64,000 nucleotides of DNA from Pseudalkalibacillus sp. SCS-8 (GTDB taxonomy: Bacteria > Bacillota > Bacilli > Bacillales > Fictibacillaceae): positions 2,542,001-2,606,000 of the forward strand of contig NZ_CP143541.1 in assembly GCF_040126055.1 (NCBI RefSeq), written 5' to 3'. Both the position numbers and the translations under genes were made by a program. Positions 1 to 8,732 of this stretch are shown here, piece after piece (positions within the stretch are counted from its first letter, which is position 1; each line of letters opens with the position of its first letter). The notes beneath the pieces were generated by a model, which made no database searches, had not been told where the DNA came from, and saw only the letters and a list, made by a program, of their open reading frames with translations.

Positions 1-19
1 ACAGCACTCCCAAACTCAT
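1..19 (-). CDS. Start of an upstream-operon gene, possibly spo0B (partial)
   Basis: An ATG at 19-17 on the minus strand is preceded at a suitable distance by an AAGGGGG ribosome-binding site, and the frame runs off the window edge (M-S-L-G-V-L). In Bacillaceae the gene after rpmA is spo0B, the phosphorelay phosphotransferase, followed by obg, so spo0B is the positional guess. Six residues cannot confirm it. Confidence 0.35.
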
Positions 20-130
20 AATTGACAAATCCCCCTTGTTAATGGAAAGGGGTTGAAAACGTTATGATCAACGGCATGGCTTTGCTTTTGCAGCTCGAAT
101 AAGTCGTGGCAATTGCTCAGCTCCAAAGTC

Positions 131-171
131 GTTAAGAAGAAAAAAACTCTAACCAGTCCGGTTAGAGTTTT
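131..171 (-). terminator. Rho-independent terminator of the rplU-prp-rpmA operon
   Basis: A perfect 12-bp stem (143-154 with 160-171, loop 155-159) lies just after the rpmA stop. On the minus strand it is followed by a run of T. Confidence 0.85.
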
Positions 172-176
172 GAGTG

Positions 177-467
177 TTACGCTTCTTTGGCTACTGGATA
201 AACACTTACTTGCTTACGGTTACGGCCTAGACGTTCGAAACGAACAACGCCGTCCACCTTAGCGAATAGAGTGTCATCTCCTCCGCGGCCTACGTTTTTA
301 CCAGGATAGATTTTCGTTCCGCGTTGACGGAATAGGATAGATCCACCTGTTACAGTTTGTCCATCTGCTCTCTTAGCTCCAAGACGCTTGGAGATAGAGT
401 CACGACCGTTCTTCGTACTACCAACACCCTTTTTGGATGCGAAGTACTGCAGGTTTAGTTTAAGCAT
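177..467 (-). CDS. rpmA: 50S ribosomal protein L27 (bL27)
   Basis: Encodes bL27 of the large ribosomal subunit, whose N-terminus reaches towards the peptidyl-transferase centre. The 96-residue product has the family core ([35 protein letters not shown]). As in other Firmicutes it starts with an extension, MLKLNLQYF followed by ASKKG, which matches the Prp protease cleavage site between F9 and A10. The start is ATG 467; a GTG nine bases upstream lies inside the GGAGGTG ribosome-binding site and is not the likely start. It is the last gene of rplU-prp-rpmA, and its start overlaps the end of prp. Confidence 0.95.
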   Translation of the reverse strand: MLKLNLQYFASKKGVGSTKNGRDSISKRLGAKRADGQTVTGGSILFRQRGTKIYPGKNVGRGGDDTLFAKVDGVVRFERLGRNRKQVSVYPVAKEA

Positions 468-807
468 GGGATGCACCTCCTACAACCTTTATTTTAATAT
501 ATTGTCCATAATCACGTTCAATTGACCTCAGTGATACCAGCATGCCTTCTAATAAAAGCTGTATTTTCTCAGATGTTTCTTCACTTACAGCGGAAGGCGT
601 TTTAAAGAGTAGATAACCGCCATCTTCACGAGTTTCCACCTCAGGTTCAACCTGGCAGATTTCCTCGATAGCATTGACGGACCCGAAGGAAACAGCTGTG
701 ACAGCTGCACATACAAGATCATGTCCATAAGGGCCTGATTCCGCATGTCCCGTAATGCTGAAAGACACGATTTTCTGCTGGTCACGATGTATATTGACTT
801 TTAACAT
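460..807 (-). CDS. prp: Prp (YsxB), cysteine protease that matures ribosomal protein L27
   Basis: 115-residue member of the Prp family (YsxB in B. subtilis). In Staphylococcus aureus Prp removes the N-terminal extension of L27 and is essential. The conserved dyad is visible as His21 in the segment [13 protein letters not shown] and Cys33 in [10 protein letters not shown]. It sits between rplU and rpmA, the invariant Firmicutes arrangement. Its ATG shares a base with the rplU stop codon (TAATG), and its stop overlaps the rpmA start by 8 bases, so translation is probably coupled. The L27 encoded next door carries the matching cleavable extension. Confidence 0.93.
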   Translation of the reverse strand: MLKVNIHRDQQKIVSFSITGHAESGPYGHDLVCAAVTAVSFGSVNAIEEICQVEPEVETREDGGYLLFKTPSAVSEETSEKIQLLLEGMLVSLRSIERDYGQYIKIKVVGGASHA

Positions 808-1115
808 TATGCGTTAATCTTGTCAATAACGACCTTTGTGTACGGTTGACGATGTCCTTGCTTACGACGATAGTTCTTCTTAGGCTTGAACTTGTAAACA
901 ACGACTTTCTTACCGCGGCCTTGCTTTTCGACTTTAGCTGTTACAGTCGCGCCGTCTACCATAGGGCTTCCGACTTTAACGTCGTCTCCACCTACCATCA
1001 ATACACGGTCGAATGTTACTGTTTCACCAGCTTCAGCGTTCAACTTTTCGATGTAAAGTTCTTGTCCTTCTTCAACGCGGAATTGCTTTCCACCTGTTTC
1101 GATAATTGCGTACAT
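807..1115 (-). CDS. rplU: 50S ribosomal protein L21 (bL21)
   Basis: 102-residue bL21 that binds 23S rRNA, recognised by the start [17 protein letters not shown] and the end [17 protein letters not shown]. An in-frame upstream extension is open but lacks a ribosome-binding site, whereas ATG 1115 is preceded by GGAGGTG at 8 bases. First gene of the rplU-prp-rpmA operon. It follows a roughly 230-base leader that contains an L21-type leader motif, so autoregulation by L21 is likely. Confidence 0.96.
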   Translation of the reverse strand: MYAIIETGGKQFRVEEGQELYIEKLNAEAGETVTFDRVLMVGGDDVKVGSPMVDGATVTAKVEKQGRGKKVVVYKFKPKKNYRRKQGHRQPYTKVVIDKINA

Positions 1116-1149
1116 ATTTGCACCTCCTATTATACTCAGACTCGCCATT

Positions 1150-1262
1150 GCAGGTGCCCTTGAATGAATATTGCCGTCGTATTTCTTCGTTACGTCGTTA
1201 CTCCGGTCCTCACGTAGGCATACCTACGCTCCGGTCCTCGTAAACTTCCGTGCCTCGAACTA
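1150..1262. repeat. Hairpin flanked by direct repeats in the rplU leader
   Basis: A 6-bp-stem hairpin (1213-1218 with 1223-1228) is bracketed by two direct copies of CTCCGGTCCTC (1201-1211 and 1229-1239). The segment lies between the L21 leader motif and the rplU ribosome-binding site. It resembles GC-rich intergenic repeats I associate with Bacillaceae genomes, but membership of a dispersed family cannot be shown from one copy. Confidence 0.45.
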
Positions 1263-1345
1263 CTCGGCTCTATTCCTTCAATCTTATCGTGCGGCTTGAA
1301 AACCTGCTCTGTGCGGTTGGAGCTAGGTGCTCCAAAAACCAACGA
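1263..1345 (-). promoter_or_regulatory. L21 leader (ribosomal protein autoregulatory RNA)
   Basis: On the minus strand this 5' untranslated segment contains a GGAGC/GCTCC hairpin followed by AACCGCACAGAGCAGG, which I recognise as the core of the Firmicutes L21 leader RNA. It lies between the promoter at 1350-1379 and rplU. In this family L21 is thought to bind the leader and repress its own operon. The assignment is from memory of the motif and would need a covariance-model search. Confidence 0.6.
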
Positions 1346-1349
1346 AAAA

Positions 1350-1379
1350 ATCATACCATAACGAGCTTGTTATTGTCAA
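1350..1379 (-). promoter_or_regulatory. Sigma-A promoter of rplU-prp-rpmA
   Basis: TTGACA (1379-1374) and TATGAT (1355-1350) are separated by 18 bases on the minus strand. The TGA stop codon of the upstream nuclease gene lies inside the -35 hexamer. Confidence 0.75.
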
Positions 1380-2815
1380 TGCAGTTCCTTATTTATTCGA
1401 GCTTCAATCTTCTCCAAAGAACCTTGCTGTCGTACCCTGAAGCCATAGGGATCAGATACCTTGTTTTTCGTAAAGAAAAGCTTTGATGGTACACCGCTTG
1501 AGAGACGGTTTTCCCTGTCACAATCTGAGTCATTCACATAATCGTATAGGCGAGGGGACAACTCAATCCATATCGCTTCCTCTTCAATATGACGAAATTC
1601 AAATAAAGTCCGTTCTAAAGCATAGAACATCGTCTCCACATTATACGAAGGCTGGCTGCTATCATTTTCAGTCATAAGAGCCACTAAACTATCTCTCACT
1701 TTTTGACGCGTCACTTCCATTAAACCAAGAGCCGTGTAACCATAAATTTTTGTATGGACAGGATCCCTCTGAAGGTGTTCATGGAGACGTTTTTGAACCT
1801 TCTGTTTATGCTCTTCTTCTTTCATCCTGATAAAGTCAATCACAATCATTCCACTGATGTTCCGTAATCGTAATTGTCGGGCAGCCTCCTCTGCAGCTAG
1901 CAAATTCGTCTCTAAAATTGCACTCTCCCGATCCTGTTTTCCTGTGAATTTCCCTGTATTGACATCAATGACAGTCAGAGCTTCAGTCGTATCCACCTGA
2001 ATCTGGCCGCCGTTCGCTAACCATTGCATTGGACGGAGAGCTTTTTGGATGACCTGCTCAATATCATAATACGAAAAAACATTCTCTGTTCCTTTATATA
2101 GCTTTGTTTCAAAGCGGTCTTGATACTTGTTACGGAATGTCCTGAAAACATCCACATCGTCAAAAATCAATTCGGCCGTACCATTCGAATGGTGGTTCAA
2201 AGCGGTGTCCACGATCGTACTTCCTTCGTAGAGTAACGAAACCTTCCGTCCCCCACGTGATTCAATCGCATTCCACTCCTGCCTAAGAACGTCAACTTCC
2301 TCTTTAAGTTGATCCATATCACATTGACTACTAGATGTCCGCATGATTAAGCCTTCTGGATTGTGGATGATGGATTCACCAATCCTCTTAACTTCTTCTT
2401 TCTCGCGTTCTGATAGCTTCTTTGATACGGCAACATGGCCACCAAACGGCAAATAAACAAGGTTTTCTCCTGGAATCGTAATATTTTCTACCAGGAGAGG
2501 TCCCTTGTTTTTAGAAGCTTCGCGTCGGACTTGGACGATGATCCATTGTCCTTCATGGACAAGCTCATTGATGGCCCCTTGGTCTTCCTTGTATCGTTTA
2601 AGGTCGGTCGCATGGATGAAACCATTTTGTGCGAATCCGATATCAATAAATGCTGCATCAATACCAGGCAGTACCTTGGTGATGCGCCCCATATAAATAT
2701 TTCCGGCTTTCGGATAGGCATCCGGTCGTTCTACAAGGATTTCCACCACTTTGCCATCTTGTAAAATCGCTGCTCTTTTTTCAGACGTTGATAAATTAAA
2801 AACGATTTGATTCAA
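1376..2815 (-). CDS. rng: Ribonuclease E/G family endoribonuclease
   Basis: 479-residue single-strand-specific endoribonuclease of the RNase E/G family, acting in RNA processing and decay. The S1 domain spans roughly residues 35-120 (GNIYMGRITKVLPGIDAAF). The DNase I-like catalytic part carries the metal-binding aspartates in TVIDVNTGKFTG and GMIVIDFIRM. The start is a TTG preceded by GAGG; no better start exists. The usual zinc-link cysteines (CPxC) expected after the MEVTRQKVRDSL motif are absent, so the usual zinc-mediated dimer contact is missing or replaced. B. subtilis lacks this gene at this position. It follows spoIVFB by 45 bases and may be cotranscribed with it. Confidence 0.88.
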   Translation of the reverse strand: MNQIVFNLSTSEKRAAILQDGKVVEILVERPDAYPKAGNIYMGRITKVLPGIDAAFIDIGFAQNGFIHATDLKRYKEDQGAINELVHEGQWIIVQVRREASKNKGPLLVENITIPGENLVYLPFGGHVAVSKKLSEREKEEVKRIGESIIHNPEGLIMRTSSSQCDMDQLKEEVDVLRQEWNAIESRGGRKVSLLYEGSTIVDTALNHHSNGTAELIFDDVDVFRTFRNKYQDRFETKLYKGTENVFSYYDIEQVIQKALRPMQWLANGGQIQVDTTEALTVIDVNTGKFTGKQDRESAILETNLLAAEEAARQLRLRNISGMIVIDFIRMKEEEHKQKVQKRLHEHLQRDPVHTKIYGYTALGLMEVTRQKVRDSLVALMTENDSSQPSYNVETMFYALERTLFEFRHIEEEAIWIELSPRLYDYVNDSDCDRENRLSSGVPSKLFFTKNKVSDPYGFRVRQQGSLEKIEARINKELH

Positions 2816-2860
2816 TTCTTTGCCTCAATTCTAGTCGATCAACTACTCTTTTTATCCATT

Positions 2861-3703
2861 TTAACGAAAAAGGTCCTGGATTGCACATGTCCTGGCACTC
2901 TGTTTGAAATACGCAGTCAACACTTCTTTCTCCTTACAAATGAATGGACGTGATGACCTGATATGGATTTCATGTTCATACCCTTTATAAAGTCGAGATA
3001 GTACTTCAGCCACTGTCATGTTCGGATCAACTGAGAGAACTTTCATCTTTTTTGACTTCCCAACTTCATGCATTCTTTCCAACAAAAAACGCACATAATC
3101 ATAGGGTTGATGTTTCCACTCCACATAGTGTGCGTACAAAAGAAATAACAAGATGATGAGCGAATTCAAATGGAAGGAATATAGGATCATCGAAAACGAC
3201 AGGAATAAGCCTAATAAACAGATGGATAAGACAAGCATCCTGCTTTTCGCCTTCTTATAGGGGTACCAAAGCGTAAGGACTAGAAATAGAAGCTTTCCAC
3301 CATCCAAAGGCCATATCGGCAAAAGATTGAAAATCAGGATCATCCAATTAATCGCAATGAAGCGTTCAAAAAAGAAGGGATCGCCTAACCCAAAGGTCAG
3401 ACACACCATTCCAACCGCAATCATCCACAGATGTTGGAACGGGCCCGCGAGCGTCACAATCACTTCTTCGCGATACGGCCTGTTCCCATATTCATCCATC
3501 TCCGCCACGCCCCCAAAAGGGAGAAGCTCCACCTTTACGAGACGCCACTTGAAGGAGTGAGCCGCCAGTGCATGACCGAGTTCATGGATTAAAATCACGA
3601 GAAAAAGAATGAGAAAATCTCGGAAATAACCAGTCATGACCGCTATCAATGCGATCACCCAAAGAAGAGGATTGATTTTGATCAACGTAATGAGGTGCAA
3701 CAT
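2861..3703 (-). CDS. spoIVFB: SpoIVFB, intramembrane metalloprotease that processes pro-sigma-K
   Basis: 280-residue site-2-type (M50) protease of the outer forespore membrane. It cleaves pro-sigma-K in the mother cell. The zinc site is HELGH at residues 40-44, and the third ligand is Asp134 in the LDGG motif. Several hydrophobic segments fill residues 10-190, and a CBS-like cytoplasmic domain follows (about 195-280), as in B. subtilis, where it senses ATP and binds the substrate. The ATG shares its A with the spoIVFA stop (TGATG), giving translational coupling with its regulator. Confidence 0.93.
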   Translation of the reverse strand: MLHLITLIKINPLLWVIALIAVMTGYFRDFLILFLVILIHELGHALAAHSFKWRLVKVELLPFGGVAEMDEYGNRPYREEVIVTLAGPFQHLWMIAVGMVCLTFGLGDPFFFERFIAINWMILIFNLLPIWPLDGGKLLFLVLTLWYPYKKAKSRMLVLSICLLGLFLSFSMILYSFHLNSLIILLFLLYAHYVEWKHQPYDYVRFLLERMHEVGKSKKMKVLSVDPNMTVAEVLSRLYKGYEHEIHIRSSRPFICKEKEVLTAYFKQSARTCAIQDLFR

Positions 3704-4446
3704 CAGTCAGAGGATAGTACTTTCAAAGGATCGACGAAGCCACCGTTATCTTTGATCGCAAAATAGAATAATCCTGAATCCGTCTTCTCTTCCTTGGTTA
3801 CTTTCCCTAAATTAACACCTGCATCAATGTAATTATAGAGCTTGATACCGTCCGCAATCTTATCGAGTTTCCCATACCAAGATTCACTGCCATCGAAATG
3901 TTGGACAACAACAGTTTTTCCGAGATTCTCCTTTTCACCGACAAAGATGATGAAGCCTTCTTTTATGGATGCCACATCTGAATTGCTCCCCGTTTCCAGG
4001 AGGACACCTTTCCCATTATCCTTGAACGATTGAAGAACTTTCGCATTCGCAGGTAAAGCATAATCCTTGATTTTGCTGATGTCCGTTTCTTCTCCTCCGC
4101 TTTCTTTCTCCTTTTTTCCAGGCAGGAGTGCAAGCGGCTTTCCGAATTTCTCTTCGTACCATCCAGCCACGGAAGCAAACTGAAACTCCTCTTCAAAGGC
4201 TTGATTAACATAGCCTTGTAGGTGTTCGAATTGTCCAGGATTTTTGAAGATAATCCCAACGACTAAAAATAGGCAAATTGAGGCCATGATTCGAAAAAGG
4301 AGACCCTCAGTCGAAAATAACGGGTGGCCATTCTCACTCCGTTCAGGGAAATTCCTATAGCTTGAAACCGCATCACCGGGCTGTTGTTTATGTGTTTTCA
4401 TATGATTTTGATACTTACGTCGTATCTCATCCGCTCTACTCTTCAT
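3703..4446 (-). CDS. spoIVFA: SpoIVFA, regulator and anchor of SpoIVFB
   Basis: 247-residue membrane protein that holds SpoIVFB inactive and links it to BofA and the SpoIIIA-SpoIIQ complex. The forespore protease SpoIVB cleaves it to release SpoIVFB. A basic cytoplasmic N-terminus (KSRADEIRRKYQNHMK) is followed by one membrane segment (IMASICLFLVVGIIF, around residue 60) and a C-terminal M23/LytM-like domain without an obvious zinc site. ATG 4446 is chosen because GAGGGTGG precedes it; the longer reading lacks a site. It forms a two-gene operon with spoIVFB. Confidence 0.9.
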   Translation of the reverse strand: MKSRADEIRRKYQNHMKTHKQQPGDAVSSYRNFPERSENGHPLFSTEGLLFRIMASICLFLVVGIIFKNPGQFEHLQGYVNQAFEEEFQFASVAGWYEEKFGKPLALLPGKKEKESGGEETDISKIKDYALPANAKVLQSFKDNGKGVLLETGSNSDVASIKEGFIIFVGEKENLGKTVVVQHFDGSESWYGKLDKIADGIKLYNYIDAGVNLGKVTKEEKTDSGLFYFAIKDNGGFVDPLKVLSSD

Positions 4447-4477
4447 GGACTTCCACCCTCTGCACATGTTTTGTACA

Positions 4478-4506
4478 TGTTTATGACTTGTCCTGAGGGT
4501 TTATGC
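4478..4506 (-). promoter_or_regulatory. Possible sigma-E promoter of spoIVFA
   Basis: On the minus strand GCATAAAC (4506-4499) and CATAAACA (4485-4478) resemble the sigma-E -35 and -10 elements. Expression of spoIVFA in B. subtilis is sigma-E dependent. The match is loose. Confidence 0.3.
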
Positions 4507-4570
4507 TTGATTTGATGGAAGGCGATAAGCTGGTTTAACTGAGGATTGGCTTTGAGGTAACACATTTACT

Positions 4571-4616
4571 CAATATAAAAAGCTTGTAGCGAAATCCGAC
4601 GGACCGCTACAAGCTT
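4571..4616 (-). terminator. Terminator of mreBCD-minCD
   Basis: Perfect 12-bp stem, 4580-4591 with 4605-4616, located 20 bases after the minD stop. On the minus strand it is followed by TTTTTATATTG. Confidence 0.85.
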
Positions 4617-4635
4617 AAAATTTCTGAAACTCTAT

Positions 4636-5430
4636 TTATCTCATCCCAAAGAACTGCTTCACTCTTTTGAACAGTCCCTTATCTTGCTCAAGAGACATCA
4701 ACGGAACAGACTCTCCAAGAATCCTTCTCGCAATATTACGATAGGCTTGAGAGGCTTTCGTGTCTGGGTTCAACGCAATCGGTTCCCCTCGGTTCGAAGC
4801 ACTGATCACATGCTCATCATCGACAACGATACCAAGCAATTCAATGGCAAGTACATTCACGATTTCATCAACATCTAAAGAATCCCCATTTTCCATCATA
4901 TGGGCTTTTAGCCTGTTGACGATGAGTTTAGGTGATTCGATGTTCTCTTGCTCCAACAAACCGATAATACGATCCGCATCCCGGACAGAAGACGTTTCTG
5001 GATTCGTCACGACGATTGATTTATCAGCACCGGCAATCGCATTCTTGAACCCTTGCTCGATCCCTGCAGGACAATCGATGATTACGTAATCGTAATCTTG
5101 CTTGAGTTCGGTTACAATCCTTTTCATCTGTTCTGGTACTACGGCACTTTTGTCCTTCGTCTGAGCTGCAGGCAGAAGGTAAAGGCACTCGAATCGTTTA
5201 TCTTTAATTAAGGCCTGATGGAGTTTACAGCGGTTATGTGCAACATCCACCAAGTCGTAGATGATACGGTTTTCAAGTCCCATGATGACATCCAAATTAC
5301 GCAAACCGATATCGGTATCAATCAAACATACCTTCTTTCCAAGGAGTGCAAGTGATGTCCCAATATTAGCTGTTGTTGTGGTTTTTCCAACTCCGCCTTT
5401 TCCAGATGTAATTACGATAGCTTCACCCAC
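4636..5430 (-). CDS. minD: Septum-site determining ATPase MinD
   Basis: 264-residue ParA/MinD-family ATPase that binds the membrane and carries MinC to block division at the poles. It shows the deviant Walker A KGGVGKT (11-17), Asp40 in LIDTDIG and the C-terminal amphipathic membrane-targeting helix (KGLFKRVKQFFGMR). It starts with GTG 5430, 17 bases after minC. MinD is last in mreB-mreC-mreD-minC-minD, a single transcription unit closed by the hairpin at 4580-4616. Confidence 0.95.
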   Translation of the reverse strand: MGEAIVITSGKGGVGKTTTTANIGTSLALLGKKVCLIDTDIGLRNLDVIMGLENRIIYDLVDVAHNRCKLHQALIKDKRFECLYLLPAAQTKDKSAVVPEQMKRIVTELKQDYDYVIIDCPAGIEQGFKNAIAGADKSIVVTNPETSSVRDADRIIGLLEQENIESPKLIVNRLKAHMMENGDSLDVDEIVNVLAIELLGIVVDDEHVISASNRGEPIALNPDTKASQAYRNIARRILGESVPLMSLEQDKGLFKRVKQFFGMR

Positions 5431-5447
5431 AAAACATTCCCCTTTCC

Positions 5448-6131
5448 CTACAGTCGGTTTAAACCGGGTCTGATCTGGTGTAAGACATGCAGACGGTCGA
5501 TTTTGACCGTATCCTCTGAATCATCCAAGTATGCACATACACCAGTATATTCTTGTTCATCTTCTTCATGTTGAAAAACATGTTCTGCAATCCGTACTAA
5601 GGACGGGATCATCTTAGAGGCTGCAACGACTGCTGAACCGCGTCCTTCACAACCAGCATGAGCGATGCCCTTCAGGCTGCCCATAATGAAAATGTTTCCT
5701 GTAGCGGCGACGAATCCACCAGGATTAACGTCTCCTACAAGTAAGAGATCCCCATTGACCTTTAGCGTCTGTCCAGAGCGGATCATCCGATTGACAGATG
5801 TTATTTCATTTTCCATTTTCATGTTTTCTGCTTCTTCTTTCGTAATCACATCGGATTCGATTACTTCGACAAGCAGGTTTTTCTTTTGATATATGATTTT
5901 TCTAAGCAGTTCTTCTTGATATGCTGTCAGGTACCTTTTGCCTACCCTCACATTCACTGGAATCTTTGGACCATCCGAGTTTTGATTTTCAGACGGATGA
6001 ATCAATTTCGAATCCAGTTCAGAGAGTAGATGATCAAAGGAGCAATCATCATCCAGGTTTAAGATGAGCCCTTCTTTCGTCCCCTTTATTGTTACAAATT
6101 GATTATTAGTCTGTTTTTGTTTTTGCGCCAT
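5448..6131 (-). CDS. minC: Septum-site determining protein MinC
   Basis: 227-residue inhibitor of FtsZ assembly. The N-terminal domain (about 1-100, FVTIKGTKEGLILNL) contacts FtsZ. The C-terminal beta-helix (about 105-205, with GDVNPGGFVAATGNIFIMG) dimerises and binds MinD. ATG 6131 is preferred because GAGGTGA lies eight bases upstream; eight further in-frame codons upstream lack such a site. It lies between mreD and minD. Confidence 0.93.
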   Translation of the reverse strand: MAQKQKQTNNQFVTIKGTKEGLILNLDDDCSFDHLLSELDSKLIHPSENQNSDGPKIPVNVRVGKRYLTAYQEELLRKIIYQKKNLLVEVIESDVITKEEAENMKMENEITSVNRMIRSGQTLKVNGDLLLVGDVNPGGFVAATGNIFIMGSLKGIAHAGCEGRGSAVVAASKMIPSLVRIAEHVFQHEEDEQEYTGVCAYLDDSEDTVKIDRLHVLHQIRPGLNRL

Positions 6132-6193
6132 TACCCTGTTCACCTCAACAATCACAAATTCGACAATGTCAAATGGGATTCCTTTTTTCTACC

Positions 6194-6712
6194 CTATTTT
6201 TCTTGTAGGTCAATGGCGACATCGATCAACCATTTCCGAAGCGGGTAATAGACCAAGACGACAAATACGCTATTCAACAATAAGGTTGGCAAATAACGAT
6301 CATATATGAACACTTCAACCATCATATTGGCGATTCCGATCAGGCTATAAAGACCATAGATCAGAAATTCAAATGCCGAAAGACCTATAAGCATGACGAA
6401 CAATGTCACAAAAATGTTTCCATGGAAATAACGGGCAATGAAGGTCGTCACATATGCCGTCAAGCCCATCGAAAACATATATACACCGATCAAGTCACTG
6501 AAAATGAGATCATAAAGGAGTCCAAAAACGATTCCGTACGTGACTCCTCTCATTGGTGAAACATACATCCCTATGAAACAAACCATCACCACTACAAAAC
6601 GCGGAATGATGACCATATCACTTTCCATATGTTGAGGAATGAAGAGCTGCATCAAAGTGCTTTCGCTGATGAATAACAAATATGTAAGAAGAGGAAGAAG
6701 AAAGCGTTTCAT
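6194..6712 (-). CDS. mreD: Rod-shape determining protein MreD
   Basis: 172-residue integral membrane protein with about five hydrophobic segments across its whole length. It is part of the elongasome that links MreB to lateral cell-wall synthesis. Its assignment relies on size, hydrophobicity, motifs such as RGVTYGIVFGLLYDL, and position between mreC and minC. Its ATG overlaps the mreC stop (TAATG). Confidence 0.92.
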   Translation of the reverse strand: MKRFLLPLLTYLLFISESTLMQLFIPQHMESDMVIIPRFVVVMVCFIGMYVSPMRGVTYGIVFGLLYDLIFSDLIGVYMFSMGLTAYVTTFIARYFHGNIFVTLFVMLIGLSAFEFLIYGLYSLIGIANMMVEVFIYDRYLPTLLLNSVFVVLVYYPLRKWLIDVAIDLQEK

Positions 6713-7602
6713 TACTTTCCTTCCTCCTCGGTTTGATCAGGGTCCGTCTCGACGTCTACTTCCTGCATCGTCCGTTTGACGACCATCACATGATCAATGT
6801 CATAAAGATCAGCTGCAGGCTGAATATACGCTGTTTGAGTCGGTTCCACTTTATCAGGCTCTACATCGACGATCTTCCCGATTTCCAGTCCTTTTGGAAA
6901 AACGCCTCCGTACCCTGAGGTCGTGACCGTTTGGCCCTTCTTCAATTCTTTATCAATACCAATCATCTTCATCAGCAGCACTTTCCTCTTCGGGTCATAC
7001 CCTTGGATCAGACCATGGATCCGTTCGTCTTCGCCATGGATGACAGCAGATATCCGACTATTCGGATCATGGCTGCTTATCAATTCGATAGTCGAATGAA
7101 AAGCAGAAACCTTATCCACCTTTCCAATCAATCCCTTGGCCGAAATGACTGCCATGTTCGGTTCAATGCCGGCTTGCTTCCCTTTGTCGATTTGAACAGT
7201 CTGGTACCACAATTTCTCAGGCGAACGACCGATGACTGTCGCTTGCCAAACCGTGAAATCAGACAGACTTTCTTTCTTATCAAGTGTCTGCCGTAGCGTT
7301 TCATTATCTTTCTTCAAATCTTTCACTCGGCTTGCGAGCTTATCATACTCATTCAATTGCTTTTTCAAGATTTTATTCTGTTCATAGATTTGTTTCATTT
7401 CAACAACGTTCCCAAAGAAACCCGCTACAAAATGTGCGGGTTTATAGAAGATTGACTGGGACCAGCCAACTGTATCATGTAGGAATTGTTCAGGCCATGA
7501 TATGTTTTCTCTTTCTTTCATTGAAAATCCAATCATCGCCACTAGAACAATCATACTGACTAATAGAATGATAAGACGTTTGTTAGAGAAAAACTGCGGC
7601 AC
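6712..7602 (-). CDS. mreC: Rod-shape determining protein MreC
   Basis: 296-residue bitopic protein of the elongasome. One N-terminal membrane segment (residues about 9-26) is followed by a coiled coil (about 65-105, YEQNKILKKQLNEYDKL) and the double beta-barrel extracellular domain (AVISAKGLIGKV, TSGYGGVFPKGLEIG). The start is GTG 7602 with AGAGGTG upstream, 12 bases after mreB. The acidic C-terminal tail is typical of Bacillus MreC. Confidence 0.94.
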   Translation of the reverse strand: MPQFFSNKRLIILLVSMIVLVAMIGFSMKERENISWPEQFLHDTVGWSQSIFYKPAHFVAGFFGNVVEMKQIYEQNKILKKQLNEYDKLASRVKDLKKDNETLRQTLDKKESLSDFTVWQATVIGRSPEKLWYQTVQIDKGKQAGIEPNMAVISAKGLIGKVDKVSAFHSTIELISSHDPNSRISAVIHGEDERIHGLIQGYDPKRKVLLMKMIGIDKELKKGQTVTTSGYGGVFPKGLEIGKIVDVEPDKVEPTQTAYIQPAADLYDIDHVMVVKRTMQEVDVETDPDQTEEEGK

Positions 7603-7614
7603 GATTCACACCTC

Positions 7615-8658
7615 TTAGTACTTTGATTTAGAACGGCCGCTGCCAAAACCAGGTTTATTACTGATTTGCTGGTAGTTCTCAATGGCACGTCCAGTTCCGA
7701 TCGCCACGCAGTCTAACGCATTCTCTGCAACGATGACTGGCATCTTCGTCTCTTCACTGATTATACGGTCAAGGTTACGTAGAAGTGCTCCGCCCCCTGT
7801 CAAAACAATGCCGCGGTCCATGATGTCAGCAGCAAGTTCTGGTGGAGTCTTTTCCAATGCAAGCTTGACAGCATCCATGATCGTATCGACTGTATCTTTC
7901 AATGCACCGGCAATCTCTTCACCTGTGATCGAAATGGTTTTCGGAAGTCCTGTGAGCAAGTCACGTCCACGGATATCCATCTCTTCCATGCCATCAGAAA
8001 CATCTGCAGAACCGATGTCCAATTTGATCGCTTCAGCTGTACGTTCACCGATGATGACGTTGTATGTCTTTTTGATGTACTGGATGATCGCGTCATCCAT
8101 TTCATCTCCTGCTACACGGATCGATTGTTTTTCAACAATTCCGCCAAGAGAGATGATCGCTACTTCAGTCGTACCTCCTCCGATGTCAACGACCATGCTA
8201 CCTGTCGGCTCCCACACAGGAAGGTCTGCCCCGATTGCAGCAGCTAGAGGCTCTTCAATCGTTTCAACTTCACGTGCACCAGCTTGCTTGGTTGCTTCTT
8301 TTACAGCACGCTCTTCAACGTGTGTGATACCAGATGGTACGCATACCATGACGAATGGTTTACGTGAGAAGACGGATCGGTTCTTCTGTGCTTGCTGGAT
8401 GTAATACTTCATCATCGTAGCTGTCGTATCATAATCTGCGATAACGCCATCTTTCATTGGGCGGCGAGCGACGATGTTACCAGGCGTACGTCCGATCATG
8501 TTCTTCGCAGCATTTCCGACCGCTTCAATGTCTCCGCTCTTTGTATTGATTGCAACAACGGAAGGTTCCCGAACGACAACACCCTTCCCTTTCACATAGA
8601 CAAGTGTATTTGCAGTTCCTAAATCAATTCCCATATCTCTTGAAAATCCACCAAACAT
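7615..8658 (-). CDS. mreB: Actin-like cell-shape protein MreB
   Basis: 347-residue actin homologue that forms membrane-bound filaments directing lateral wall synthesis. Phosphate 1 motif [15 protein letters not shown], phosphate 2 [11 protein letters not shown] and the adenosine motif [12 protein letters not shown] are all present. It is the first gene of mreBCD-minCD, with AAGGGAG upstream of ATG 8658. A long antisense reading frame at 7682-8404 is a shadow of this gene. Confidence 0.96.
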   Translation of the reverse strand: MFGGFSRDMGIDLGTANTLVYVKGKGVVVREPSVVAINTKSGDIEAVGNAAKNMIGRTPGNIVARRPMKDGVIADYDTTATMMKYYIQQAQKNRSVFSRKPFVMVCVPSGITHVEERAVKEATKQAGAREVETIEEPLAAAIGADLPVWEPTGSMVVDIGGGTTEVAIISLGGIVEKQSIRVAGDEMDDAIIQYIKKTYNVIIGERTAEAIKLDIGSADVSDGMEEMDIRGRDLLTGLPKTISITGEEIAGALKDTVDTIMDAVKLALEKTPPELAADIMDRGIVLTGGGALLRNLDRIISEETKMPVIVAENALDCVAIGTGRAIENYQQISNKPGFGSGRSKSKY

Positions 8659-8701
8659 TTATGTAAATCTCCCTTCATTACTAGCAAAACTCATAACTTT
8701 G

Positions 8702-8730
8702 ATTATACTCCAAACCAAAAGGCTTGAACA
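8702..8730 (-). promoter_or_regulatory. Promoter of mreBCD-minCD
   Basis: A consensus TATAAT (8707-8702) lies 17 bases from a weak -35 TGTTCA (8730-8725) on the minus strand, 44 bases before mreB. Confidence 0.55.
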
Positions 8731-8732
8731 GT

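Noticed and set aside
7682..8404. Long plus-strand open frame (240 codons) antisense to mreB
   Set aside because: It mirrors the conserved mreB codons, has low-complexity Ser/Ile composition and no ribosome-binding site. MreB motifs on the other strand are complete.
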